Positions 50,401 through 63,278 of a stretch of 64,000 bases of DNA are shown here, piece after piece. Both the position numbers and the translations under genes were made by a program. Source of the stretch: Paramyrothecium sp. XJ0827 (Eukaryota > Ascomycota > Sordariomycetes > Hypocreales > Stachybotryaceae); contig JAJFPB010000001.1 of NCBI GenBank assembly GCA_020881915.1, positions 1,922,001 through 1,986,000 of the forward strand, written 5' to 3'. Under the pieces are notes generated by a model, which saw only the letters and a list, made by a program, of their open reading frames with translations, was not told where the DNA came from and ran no database searches. Numbering within the stretch: position 1 is the first letter of the stretch; each line of letters starts with the position of its first letter.

Positions 50401-51030
50401 TGTCGGGGACTCGGGCGGGTTTCGAGCAGCTCTCTCACCAGTGCTGCGATGGAAGCTCGGCTACCGTTGACACCATGGGACGCGCGCGCCCAGCAGGTCG
50501 TTGTGCGCGAGGTTGGGTACGGGGCCGTGGTGCAATGCTGAAGCTCCGCGCGCGGGTTTGCGATCGGGATCTCCCTCACTATATGCGCGGGACAGCGTGG
50601 GTTGCTGATGAGCTCTGTTCTCTTGGGCAAACGAGAGAGACGTGATCGAGAGCTCGAGAAGGCTGGATAAACTTTGGGTTTTTCGCGATTGGAGGTACCT
50701 GCGCTAAGCCCAAACGGGTCGGTGCCTGATGGACCATAGCGTCACCAGCCCAAGACAGTGAGGAAGCGCAGGGAAAATCATAGATCGTATGAAAATGTGC
50801 TTTAGAGACAGATGTCAATTGAAAACTTAAATTAGGTGTCCACGACAGCCTGGGAAGATATGCTACACAGCTCTTTCTATATCTGAAATTACTATCGTGC
50901 CCGTGCCCTGTTGACAAGCCTCATCTCATAGAGTGTTCCGCAAAAGCCATCCTCCCTCCCCCTTTTCACCACTACCCCTCGTCAATTTACTTGCTCCTTT
51001 CCACAGTCCTTTTCAATTGACTGTCACCAA
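50401..51030. other. Intergenic interval, NUP170 promoter side
   Basis: 630 bp upstream of NUP170 (-) and downstream of the ketoacyl-CoA reductase stop (-). Nothing specific seen. Confidence 0.4.
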
Positions 51031-52125
51031 TTACTGGTTCTTGGCCTCACGGGCCTGCTTCCTGAGTGCTCTCTTTCGGATGTCGATGTGCATTGACTTG
51101 TTCTGGCTAATGACCAAACGGCTGTTGACGCCAGGGATGTTCTCAATGGCCCAAAGCATGAAGGAGTGCGACCACCATGGCGTGTAAGTCCAAGGTGCCG
51201 TCTGGTAGCCGCCCAGACCAACCTTTCCGAGGGCAGCCTTGACAAAGTTGCGGGCATTGGGAACGAGCAGGCTGGGGCGGCGGATCTTGCTCATGGCGGT
51301 GGTCACGAGATGGCTGAGGACAAGGTACACTTCGATCTTGTCGTCTGCCAGCTCCGCGGCCAGGGCGTTGCTCCACTGCTGCAGGAAAGCCTTGCTACCA
51401 GAGTAGGTGGCCAGGTAAGCCGTAGGGGTCCAGCCGCCGAAGGAACCCATGGTAAGGATAAGGCTGCGCTGCTGTCGCGGCTTCATGGCGGGAGCAACCG
51501 CTTGGGTGGCGCGCAGAGTACCGACACAGTTGATGGCAATGATGCTCTCAAGCTCCTCCTTGGTAGTCTCAAGGAATGGCACCGGGATGCTGTGGCTCTG
51601 GCCAACGTTATTGATCAGGATGGCAACGTCGAGAGGCTGGACAAGTGCCTGCAGCTTCTCGTAATCCGAGTCGTTGTTCTGAGAAAAGTCCATGGCCAGC
51701 GTCTTGACTTGGATCTTCTTGCTCGCATACTTGTCCTGGATCTCTTTCGCGAGCGCATCGAGCTTCGACTGAGTTCGGGAGACGAGAACGAGGTTGAAGC
51801 TTTGTGCGGCGAGCTGTGTAGCATACTCCTTGCCCAAGCCGTCACTGGCGCCAGTGATGACGGCCCATGATCCGGGTTTGCCGTACTTGCGAAGCTGCAC
51901 GAGGACAAGTTAGCATATTTTCCCCCACCTTGACACTTGACAAGATCAAAATCATTATAGTAAGAAGAAATGGAAACCTACGCTAGATCCGCTGAAGACG
52001 AATGCGCTTAGAACGAGTTGGAGGAAGCTCCAAACTTTGCCAAAGGTGTAGAGAGCACCGATGCCGCCGAGGCCAAGCTGCACGGGCAGCGGGATGCTCT
52101 GGGCAAGCTTCGACAGTGCGTCCAT
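51031..52125 (-). CDS. IFA38: Very-long-chain 3-oxoacyl-CoA reductase (KAR, Ifa38 type)
   Basis: Exons 52125-51982 and 51894-51031 give 335 residues. The 87-nt intron ends at TGCAG and joins SGSS to LRKYGKPG. The enzyme reduces 3-ketoacyl-CoA in the ER fatty-acid elongation cycle. An N-terminal membrane anchor ([20 protein letters not shown]) precedes the SDR core: TGASDGLG (62-69), NNVG (143-146), catalytic Ser199 in TMGSFGG, and YSGSK (Tyr212, Lys216). The end is basic ([15 protein letters not shown]). An in-frame ATG at 52269 exists, but the chosen start gives the usual length. It is divergent from ERG28 across a 498-bp shared promoter. Confidence 0.93.
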
Positions 52126-52623
52126 TGCGGGAGCGTTTTTCTGAATAAGCCTTGCAGCCGGCAGAGGGGAAGAATTGCGAATGCGGCAGGGCGATGCTGT
52201 CACCAAAACAAGGTTGTGGTGGTTAAATGGCACACTCGACGTTGCAGCAGAGAAAATGGTGAGGGCCAAGCAGCTGCCGGAGCAGAAAAGATATCAGAGG
52301 ACCAGCACGCGCGACCACATGCGCGGCATGCTTGTTGGCTGCCCCTCCGTCATTCAAGACTGTTGGCCAATCTAGCTTGCCGCTTTAGGCACCTGTAGGG
52401 TACTCATTAGTGCCGCTTAGGGGCGATTGGCCCCCCCAGCATTGTTGGGGAGAAGGGATGTGTGTGTGGGTGGTCAATGCTCCACGCCCAGTCGGCACGG
52501 AAGCATCCTAAACTTTAGAATTCCTACTCTGCAGCACCAAGATATTGGGCTGATTGCTTACCATTTTGCGTTGACGGAGATTTCGGAACCGGATAACGCC
52601 TGCATCATTGCCATCCGCTCGCA
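52126..52623. promoter_or_regulatory. Shared divergent promoter, KAR / ERG28
   Basis: 498 bp between two divergent genes that both act in ER lipid synthesis. It has a CCAAT box at 52367-52371 and an inverted one (ATTGG) at 52426-52430, and no TATA box that I can see. Co-regulation is an inference. Confidence 0.5.
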
Positions 52624-53232
52624 ATGGATTCTCTTACCACATTGCTCCCTCCGCCCAAGGGCGTTCTACCCTACTTCATGCTGGTTGTAAGTTGTCGGCC
52701 CCCCCGGCCTCCGCCAATCCTCTCAACTGCTTTGCATTCCTGCACCGCCCACGTACTGACCGCCGATCGCTTCCACCAGCTGTCCGTCATCTCAATTGGC
52801 AACTCCATCCAAACCTACACGACGCTGCACTTCTCCCGCCGCGTCTACAACGGCCGCTTCGTCCGCAACCCGAAGCTGGGCCCCGCGACCAGCACCTTCA
52901 ACCCCGACGATGCCGCCAACAAGCTTGTCCCCGCCGCGGCCACAGACTCCAACGCCACGGACCAGTTGACGCCTCTGGCCGGCCGCCTCTTCGGCACCTG
53001 GACCTTCATCACCTGCGTCGTGCGATTGTACGCCGCCTACAACCTGCACATCGGCCCCGTCTACAACATCGCTATCTGGACCTACGTCGTTGCGCTCAGC
53101 CACTTTGCTAGCGAATTGTTCATCTTCAAGAGCATGACCTTTGGGGTGCCCCAGCTCTTCCCTTTCATCCTCGCGACTACTGCGTTGATTTGGATGCCTC
53201 TGGTCCGAGATCACTACGTCGAAGTATACTGA
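52624..53232 (+). CDS. ERG28: Ergosterol biosynthesis scaffold protein Erg28
   Basis: Exons 52624-52686 and 52780-53232 give 171 residues. The 93-nt intron (GTAAGT...CACCAG, TACTGAC branch site) sits in the first membrane span and joins YFMLV to LSVISIGN. Erg28 tethers the C-4 demethylation enzymes (Erg25-Erg26-Erg27) in the ER. Family landmarks are IGNSIQTYTTLHFSRRVYN, GRLFGTWTFITCVVRLYAAY, SHFASELFIFKSM and a final hydrophobic span before VRDHYVEVY. A stretch of about 30 variable residues after PKLGPATSTFNP is a normal fungal insertion. It is convergent with GAL7, with 148 nt between stops. Confidence 0.93.
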   Translation: MDSLTTLLPPPKGVLPYFMLVVSCRPPRPPPILSTALHSCTAHVLTADRFHQLSVISIGNSIQTYTTLHFSRRVYNGRFVRNPKLGPATSTFNPDDAANKLVPAAATDSNATDQLTPLAGRLFGTWTFITCVVRLYAAYNLHIGPVYNIAIWTYVVALSHFASELFIFKSMTFGVPQLFPFILATTALIWMPLVRDHYVEVY

Positions 53233-53380
53233 TCGCAGCATCAATGTCACACATTTTCACCGGGATCACAGGGGAAGTTGCCAGCAGCAAGTGCAATCTC
53301 GGCATAGCAAGCCGCTATCGCTCACGTAGAAGAAACACTGTAGACACAGACATTATAATATTTTTATTGCAAAGACTCTT

Positions 53381-55930
<2,550 letters not shown>

Positions 55931-57626
55931 ATGGGCGTCATTCGTAAGAAAACGGTGACGCGGGGAGGCGAGGGTGGTGTCAAATACGTCTGCGATGTTT
56001 GCTCTTCCGATATCACATCCACGGTACGTCATGCTCAATGCGCCTGGCCGGCTTTGCGGTCTTAGGCGCATTTCCCAACATGGTTGCCGCAAGACTAATG
56101 TTTGCAATATGTAGGTCCGCATTAGATGTGCCGACCCTGATTGCACCGACTTCGACCTATGCGTATCATGCTTTGCCAAAGGAGAATCACGAAATGCCCA
56201 TGACCCCGCCACCCACGCTTTTCGAGTTATAGAACAGAATTCATTTCCAATATTCGAACGAGAATGGGGCGCAGACGAGGAGTTGTTGCTTCTAGAAGGT
56301 GCCGAAATCTATGGTTTAGGATCATGGGCCGACATTGCTGACCACATTGGTGGTTTCCGTGAGAAGGATGAGGTCCGCGACCATTATCTTTCGACATATG
56401 TCGATTCGTCCCATTTTCCGCTTCCCGAACGCTGCAGCCCATGGGATTCTGAACTCGCCAACGAGATTCCACGCGAGGAATTCCAAGCACGCAAGAAGCG
56501 GCGCATTGAAGAGCGGCGGGAAAAGGCGAAGAATGCGCCAGCCCTGCAGCCAAAGACGAAGCCTACAGCCAGTGTTCCTAGCTGCCACGAGATCCAAGGT
56601 TATATGCCGGGACGACTGGAGTTTGAAACCGAGTATGCGAACGAGGCGGAAGAGGCTGTCCAGCACATGCAGTTTGACCCAGGCGACGGCTTGAACCCCC
56701 GAACGGGCGAGCTGGAGCCCGAGATGGAGCTCAAGCTCACCGTAATGGAGGTATACAACTGCCGGTTGACACAACGTGTCGAGCGCAAAAAGGTCATTTT
56801 CGAGCACAACCTGCTGGACTATAGGGAGAACACCAAGCAGGAAAAGAAGCGAACGAAAGAAGAGAAAGACCTACTGCAGAAGGCGAAGCCTTACGCGAGA
56901 ATGATGAATCACAAGGACTTCGAAGACTTGAATCAAGGTTTGCTTGATGAGCTGAACTTGAGGCAAGCCATTGCGCAATTGCAAGAATGGCGTAGCCTCA
57001 AGATTGGGGACTTGCTTAGCGGTCAGAAGTATGAAGAAGAGAAGACATCGCGGGCGCAGAAGGCTATTCCCATGGGATCCATGGACCGTGAGCGTCTTGC
57101 GTCAGCACAGCGTTCCAAGCAGCCGCCGCAGCCAGAGCCTCCTAGCGGGTCAGCACTGTTGGTGGCGCCAGATCTACCCCTACGCATGACGAATGGTGCC
57201 AATGGGGCAAACGCAACGAATGGAACGAACGGAGCGAATGGAGTGAACGCAGTGAATGGCGAGGTCAATGGCGAGAAGCCCGTTACTAACGGGCATACTG
57301 AAGGCGTGAACGGAGTCAACGGGCACGCGCCGCCAAAGCAGAAATACGAGCCGCAGCCCATCTCGGGGCTGACACCACTTCCCCTTAGCCAGGAAAACGC
57401 CCCGGATCTACACCTGTTGACACCCGACGAGGTAGAGCTGTGCAAAGTGGTGCGGCTGCAACCAAAGCCGTACCTCATGATCAAGGAGCAGATAATGAAA
57501 GAGGCTCTCAAGTCCAATGGCACGCTCAAGAAGAAGCAAGCCAAGGAAATCTGCCGACTGGATACACAGAAGGGAGCCAGGCTGTTTGACTTTTTCATCA
57601 ACGCTGGCTGGATTGGCAAGGCATGA
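55931..57626 (+). CDS. ADA2: Transcriptional adaptor Ada2 (SAGA/ADA HAT module)
   Basis: Exons 55931-56023 and 56115-57626 give 534 residues; the 91-nt intron falls inside the ZZ zinc finger and joins SDITST to VRIRCADP. The ZZ finger (VCDVCSSDI...[16 protein letters not shown]) spans about 20-65, and the SANT domain ([30 protein letters not shown]) about 85-130. A long charged helical region includes [12 protein letters not shown] and the segment FEHNLLDY. The SWIRM domain closes the protein ([20 protein letters not shown] to the end). Ada2 activates Gcn5 within SAGA. A low-complexity linker (about 389-437) is built from Asn-Gly units and is not part of any domain. Confidence 0.94.
57186..57332 (+). 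repeat. Degenerate Asn-Gly repeat in ADA2 linker
   Basis: An imperfect 6- to 9-nt repeat coding [19 protein letters not shown] units within the ADA2 reading frame, in the linker before the SWIRM domain. Confidence 0.7.
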
Positions 57627-58087
57627 GCGGGTGTTCCGCATGGTGCTGTTTCTCGTGGTTCTATGTTGGTTTCGATATACCCTATCCTGTACAAAAAGCA
57701 TTGGCGTTGCGGCTAGCGCAGATGCTCGTGAAGAGTTGTAGACACTTGTTCAAGCAACCACTCTCAAAACAGATTAATGATGTTCTTTTGAGAAAATATA
57801 CATGAGTTTGTGTTCCTCCCGCAGCCTGGACGAAAGAGTGCGGTTCAAAAAGATTGATTATGATGTTGTCCCTACTTTACTATAAAATGATCGACACTTG
57901 GGTGGACACCTAAAGCTACCTATGCTACCCCCCGTCATACCTTACCGTAGTGGGGGGTCACAACCCAAAATAGCTCTCACTGACACCATCCACATCTATC
58001 TCACTTGAACCACGACTCCCGTTCATCACAACCCGCCGCATGCCTCACGCCAGATCATTCATCCCGGCGATATCACAGATCCGCACC
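57627..58087. other. Intergenic interval, ADA2 / YCH1-like
   Basis: 461 bp of 3' UTR and promoter. No specific site recognised. Confidence 0.4.
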
Positions 58088-58635
58088 ATGTCGCATAGCA
58101 TCTCCACCCTCCAGCGGCTCTCGGCCAAGACGCTCGCCGAGAAGATCCTGGAAGAGAAGGACGCCGCCGACCCGACCTTTGCTGTCGTCGACGTCCGTGA
58201 CGATGGTGCGTTTCCTCCCTCCCCCCATGCGCCTTTGAGATGGTCTATCCGAAACCTCAAAACTTAAAACGCGACATCGCAAAGCTGACTCGAAAGGACG
58301 GGCTGCCAGACCACCTAGGCGGGCACATCAAGGGCTCCACCCACGTCCCCAGCCGCACCCTCGACGCCATGATGCCGACGCTCGTGCGCCGCCTCAAGGA
58401 CAAGGAGACGGTCGTCTTCCACTGCATGCTCAGCCAGCAGCGCGGGCCCGGCGCCGCCCTCAAGTACCTCCGCCAGCGCGACGCCCTGCTCACCTCGCTG
58501 CCGGACGGCGAGACCGCCGCCCGCAACCAGCGCGTCTACGTCCTCGACCACGGCTTCACCGGCTGGCAGAGGATCTACGGCCCCGATGAGCGCCTGACCG
58601 AGGCGTACAGCAAGGAGCTGTGGGAGGACGAGTAG
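58088..58635 (+). CDS. Rhodanese-fold Cdc25-like phosphatase (Ych1/Arr2-like)
   Basis: Exons 58088-58205 and 58310-58635 give 147 residues. The 104-nt intron (GTGCGT, GCTGAC branch site, TGCCAG) joins VVDVRDD to DHLGGHIKGS, the two halves of the first rhodanese signature. The active-site loop is HCMLSQQRGP: a catalytic Cys followed five residues later by Arg, as in Cdc25 and fungal arsenate reductases, rather than the six-residue loop of thiosulfate sulfurtransferases. The substrate could be phosphoprotein or arsenate. An in-frame ATG at 58040 would add 16 residues; the later ATG lies directly before the conserved start SHSISTLQRLSAK. Confidence 0.85.
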
Positions 58636-59499
58636 TGGAGGGCGTGTTCTTCTGGTTGTGGTGTGATGAGAATGTTAACGAAACCTTTTCTTCTTTTCTT
58701 CTTCCCGGGCGAACTATGAACCCTGAAACTGCGAAGCAATCCGTCCTCATTTTTTCCCTTCGCGTATGCCAATGGGAAATGTATTTGCGGGTTGGTATGA
58801 CGCCCAAGCTGTTTCATGAGCCATGCTGCGCCTCCTTCTTCGCAAAATATGCACCGTCTCTGTTTCCCCAACTCCTGACGCGCGAGAATTGGTAAAGAAG
58901 CTCCTCACCGTCGAACTACCTTGCCTGCGCGTTGCGTCTACTAAAGCACTTGGAGTATGGAAAAGGGGCCATGGATTTCGAGGTACGGCGAGAGGCGGGC
59001 CTCTCCTGTGCTCTGCCGAACCTCGGTAATCTTTCATCCCCTAATGATCCAGTTCGATCTGAATGAATCATCTCCTAGAGTTGTCGTACTTGCACATGTA
59101 GTCTAGCGTAACGGTGCTGGGGAAACATTTCTTGACTGTACCAAACTACTTTACTCGAGCCACCATTCTTGCTACGCTATACAAAGCCGAATACGGTTTC
59201 CAGCCTGAGTCTACCTCTTCGACGTCTAATAAATGAGTGTGTAATGATGATGTCGTACGGGATGCTGCTCCCGATGCCTCTTCACCCTTGTTCTGTATTG
59301 GCTTTCACCGAATCATGCCAAGATTGCAGAAAAGATCAGGAGCCCGTGACAGCATGGGACAGGTGTCTTCATCGATCGACACCGCGTTCTATCTGAAAAC
59401 GTAGTCTGCATCCGACCAAATAAAACATTATGGGCTTGCCTTGTTTTCAGAAGGAGACGGCACATCTTGACGAGCCTGCACTGGCAGAGTCGGGTCTAG
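58636..59499. other. Intergenic interval
   Basis: 864 bp between two convergent genes. Nothing beyond short frames seen. Confidence 0.4.
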
Positions 59500-60578
59500 T
59501 TACCAGGGACTATCAGCCCCAGAGGATGCGGGAGTCCGGGTGGTAGACGACGTAGCAGGATGAAGATGAGGCAGAACGGCAGGACCTCTGATTCCCGATT
59601 CCGACTCAGAAGCCCCTAGAATTTCGGTGAATTTAATATTGTCATACAGAGTCTTCGGACTGCAGATTGAGGTTTGGTCTTGCTGCCGTAGTATGGTCCA
59701 AATAGAGTCCGATTCGAGGCTGGGCCATGACATTTCGTCCTCTCCCAAGGCCAATACACATGTATGCATTCTCACAGAGATAGCCACCGTTTTGAGAGAG
59801 ATGTTCGGAGATCTAGCTTGAGCCTTTTGGAAGAAAGACCTGAAGAGGGTTGCGGCCCAGTGGTCCTGGAAGGGTATCAGCTGACGCTGAAAGAACAGTG
59901 TGTCTATCGGACCATGCCTGCTCGTGTCCACTGCCTCAAGGTGAATTAAAGGTAAGGTGACGGCAATCGCCGAGCTTAAGCGTTCGCTGTACATTCGTCG
60001 TCCCGCGCCGGGACTGTCGGCTTGGCTAGATGTGGTTCCTAAAATGCTACTCAGATTCTCTTCCCCAGTCAAATGTCTCTGATATACATCAAGCAAGACT
60101 GACCAACAAGAGGAGGCGGTATACATGTAACAACGAACATCGGTGGGGATGGCACTAGAGTCGATATCATTGCAGAGCCTGTTCGGACGTCTTGTGTAAT
60201 TTCGGCATTGGATGTACTTGCTTCAACGGTTTGGAGTAAAGCGTGCCTACCCAGGTAGGCGTTCCATACACTCTCCGATCTGCGAACAAACTTGAGAAAC
60301 TCATGGATGGTAACTAGTTGAGTGTCGCTCAGTTCGCCGCCAGAAGCCCTGGTTCTCGCAATCGACTCGAGTATCGTCACTGCCCCGGAAAGTATACTGC
60401 GGGCCTCAGTAGCATCATCCTCGGGCTCATATCTCCCGTAATTCAAGAATCTCTGTAGTGAATCTATGGATTCGGGAATACCGTCTTGCTCTCCGTTTGC
60501 AATGTTGGCGGAACCACCGACTTCAGGCTGCCCTATTTCAGTTCCCGTGAAGGGAGACGTCTGTGGGCTCGATGACAT
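59500..60578 (-). CDS. Hypothetical protein in two overlapping frames; structure unresolved
   Basis: Two long minus-strand frames overlap at 60069-60126. The upstream one starts MSSSPQTSPFTGTE (60578; open further to 60749). The downstream one contains CYMYTASSCWSVLLDVYQRH and ends at 59500. They need an intron or a frameshift to join. One candidate is GTTTGT after HEFLK with acceptor CGAACAG, which keeps frame (...HEFLK-LCNDIDSSAIP...) but has no clear branch site. The helical, Ser-rich composition vaguely recalls the regulatory half of fungal zinc-cluster regulators, but no Cys6 finger is visible on either side. Function is unknown; it may be a decayed gene. Confidence 0.4.
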
Positions 60579-60860
60579 GGGCAACTGAAGTCGAGAAATA
60601 TGGCTCCGTCGATATTGGAGGACAAGTGTTGCGGGCTTGCAGAAGCGTCTGCCTGTAGTTGCACGTTTGTATAAATGTCTGTGTGCGTAGTTGCACGAAT
60701 AATGCGAAAGGACGGAAGTATACACGACGAATGGGGAGCGCAACGTCAAAGAAGATGTAACTAGAATCCTGAAGAGACAGATTTAGAATGAAACAGAAAG
60801 GACTGCCATCATTGCAAGACTCGGGATGTTCAAGCTATTACTCCCAAACTATGCAGGAGG

Positions 60861-60886
60861 CAGCTACCCTCCGCAGCTACCCTCCG
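60861..60886. repeat. Two tandem 13-nt copies
   Basis: CAGCTACCCTCCG occurs twice head to tail, followed by a partial third copy (CAGCAACCG). Confidence 0.85.
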
Positions 60887-63201
60887 CAGCAACCGTCCCA
60901 CCTTCTCGACCTCTACGGTACCGCGAAAGCTGCGAGTCATCAAGAATAAGGTAGGAACTACGGATCAAGCACTTGGATATCAATCAGTAGACGGTGGTTG
61001 ATACTCGTCGTTATTTGAATGAATGAGTCTAGGGGCACAAGAGTAGTAGCTTTAACAATCATAGTCCTGCTCTTCATGCGCCTACTTTCGTGCTCTGTCG
61101 CAGCTTAGATGCACATGTGTTCACGGCACAAGTGTAATTTTGAGATGTAAATGCTAAGATACTGAGGTAGACCACAGAGATTCCTTGTCATCTTTTTTGC
61201 TTCCCATCCCCGGCAAGAAACCTCCGACCTACTGTCTACCACAGGTCATTCGAAATGCCTCGACTCCTCTTATCTCCTGAATGCGTGAGGAAGCCTTACA
61301 TTATCACTAGGGAATAATCTTTTCTTTCTTGTTCCATTACTAGCATGAATCGCCGGTGCATCGAAATTTGAGGAAGAGGAGACACAAAATTAAATTGACG
61401 GATTATTTTGATACTGCCGTTCAATACACATATAGCTCCGTGGTGTGAAGTAGGATCTCAGCCCAGGAAGTCAGCGGAAAATCAAGGCCAAGTGAACTAT
61501 GATTTAATACGGCCACCTATACATGGACCTCGGCCAGATTCTAGATGTATAACCTCACGGCTGTAGAAACACGATACGAATAGCCTCGGAGAACAAGTAG
61601 CTATACAAGGAGCCACCACCCCTCGACCTATCACTCCTTGAATATGCGTTTCTAATCCTTTGTGCCGCCGAGCGGAGCCCGTAACATTATATGTTTGAAA
61701 AGCAACATATGGTCACATTTTTTTGTTCTTGCTTCAAAGCATCTAAACCCATACTAGGACTTGTGGTCGACTTGTTGTACCATCCGGGACGTAACTACGT
61801 AATTCATCCGAATTACGAATTGTCTGCTGGCCAACGACATGTATTGTGTACTTTGATTTCCACATGTTCAACATCATCTTCATCACGAAATAGCGAAGGA
61901 ATTCGGCATCTCAGTTAAACGAGGTATCAACGACTTCATGTGGGCGAACCAGTAGTAGCACTGCAGCAACATGCGCTGAGCAGGCTGGGCATTGTGGGCA
62001 CGCCAACCAACTCTGAGCAATGCCGATCAGAAATGAGGAAGCACACAGCGGTCAGTAGAATGCCAGCCATCAGGGTACCTATTCCAGGTTACGCGAGGTT
62101 ACCATCGGGCAATTTCATCGTACCTTGAGGGCTGGCTCAATGCATTTTGCTTACATGGCGGCGTCCCCATGCGCGGTATATTAAGCACTTCGCACCACGG
62201 CACACTATGGCAATCGCCATTTCCGAGGACTTGCCTGCCTTTATGGGGATGCTCAACCCACTCCTGCAGGCCGCCTTTTTTTAGGCGCCTTCCAATATCG
62301 GCTATCGTCGTGGTATAAACGGAGTTTCGCCCAGCGGCTCCAAGTAGATGCGTGGGTCACTAATGCCGGCTCATCACTTCGTACCTTTGCTTGATCTTCC
62401 TGGCAAGGCTTACTTCCCGACAGACAACTGCCATATCGAGATCCCCGGGCCAAGCCTTGACCAATAAGCGACTCGATACTAGGGTCGCATTAGCTGGTTC
62501 GAGGCCAATGGAGACGGCTAGCAAGCACGTCAACGGCAGATAAGGGTGCACATAAACGACCTGACCCACTTCATGTGGCTATAGTAGGTGGCATATAGAG
62601 TCTCGGTTGCGGTGTTTCGAATGGCTCGCCATTCGTGCGTCCAGGTACGCCATTTAGACCCTGACCAACGTTTGCCAAGAACTTCTAGAACACGCAAAGG
62701 AAGACTTCCCTAAATGCGGGGACAGGGGATGATGAGAACGAAGAATGTCTAGGATCGACTCTGTGGCTAACGTCGTCGAAAATTAGGAGAGCATCAATCG
62801 AACACCCTGCTCATGCTCGTGATCGATAGATAGGTCACATCCGATCATGCGTCATATCTGCCCAAGACAGCTCATGGACGCTGCTGTATCTGTGAGCCAA
62901 TCATTTACTGTCACCTTCTGTATCCGGAAATCCGGCCGGGAATCGTCGTTCTCCCTCCTTTTACATGGCGCTACGGCGCGTGTTTCCACCTTCTTCATCG
63001 GGTGCACATTGCTAAACTCGGCATCGGCTCGAACTGAGGCTGGGGAACCTGCAGCATAGGAGAGGCCAGAAAGTGGCCGTGTATGGGTAATGGATCGCTA
63101 GATATTGGGGAGAAAATGAAGCCGCCATTAAGCGATGAGATCAGTCATGGCAGATAGTTAGTGCCCAACCGCCAACGGCGGGAGCCACCTGGCTGCAGAA
63201 A

Positions 63202-63209
63202 TATATAAA
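63202..63209 (+). promoter_or_regulatory. TATA box of the secreted protein gene
   Basis: TATATAAA lies 70 nt before the ATG at 63279. A minimal upstream frame (ATG AAG TAG at 63215-63223) lies between them and could be upstream of the transcription start or act as a tiny uORF. Confidence 0.55.
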
Positions 63210-63278
63210 TTACCATGAAGTAGCCGTATTTTGATTCCGGATCTGCAGGCACAATCAACCCATCGCCGACTGATCATC

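Larger units (their letters stand above)
60579..63278. other. 2.7-kb gene-free interval, possibly degenerate
   Basis: Lies between the unresolved gene (-) and the secreted protein gene (+). Frames are short (75 codons or fewer) and stop-rich, and base composition is lower in G+C than the housekeeping parts. Two tandem copies of a 13-nt unit lie at 60861-60886. I found no terminal repeats or transposase-like motifs. Confidence 0.4.

Noticed and set aside
62495..62525. B-box-like GGTTCGAGGCC suggesting a tRNA
   Set aside because: No acceptor, D or anticodon stem can be drawn around it and no T-run follows.
60579..63278. Transposon remnant
   Set aside because: I found no terminal repeats, target-site duplications or transposase/reverse-transcriptase motifs by eye, so only a gene-free interval is reported.
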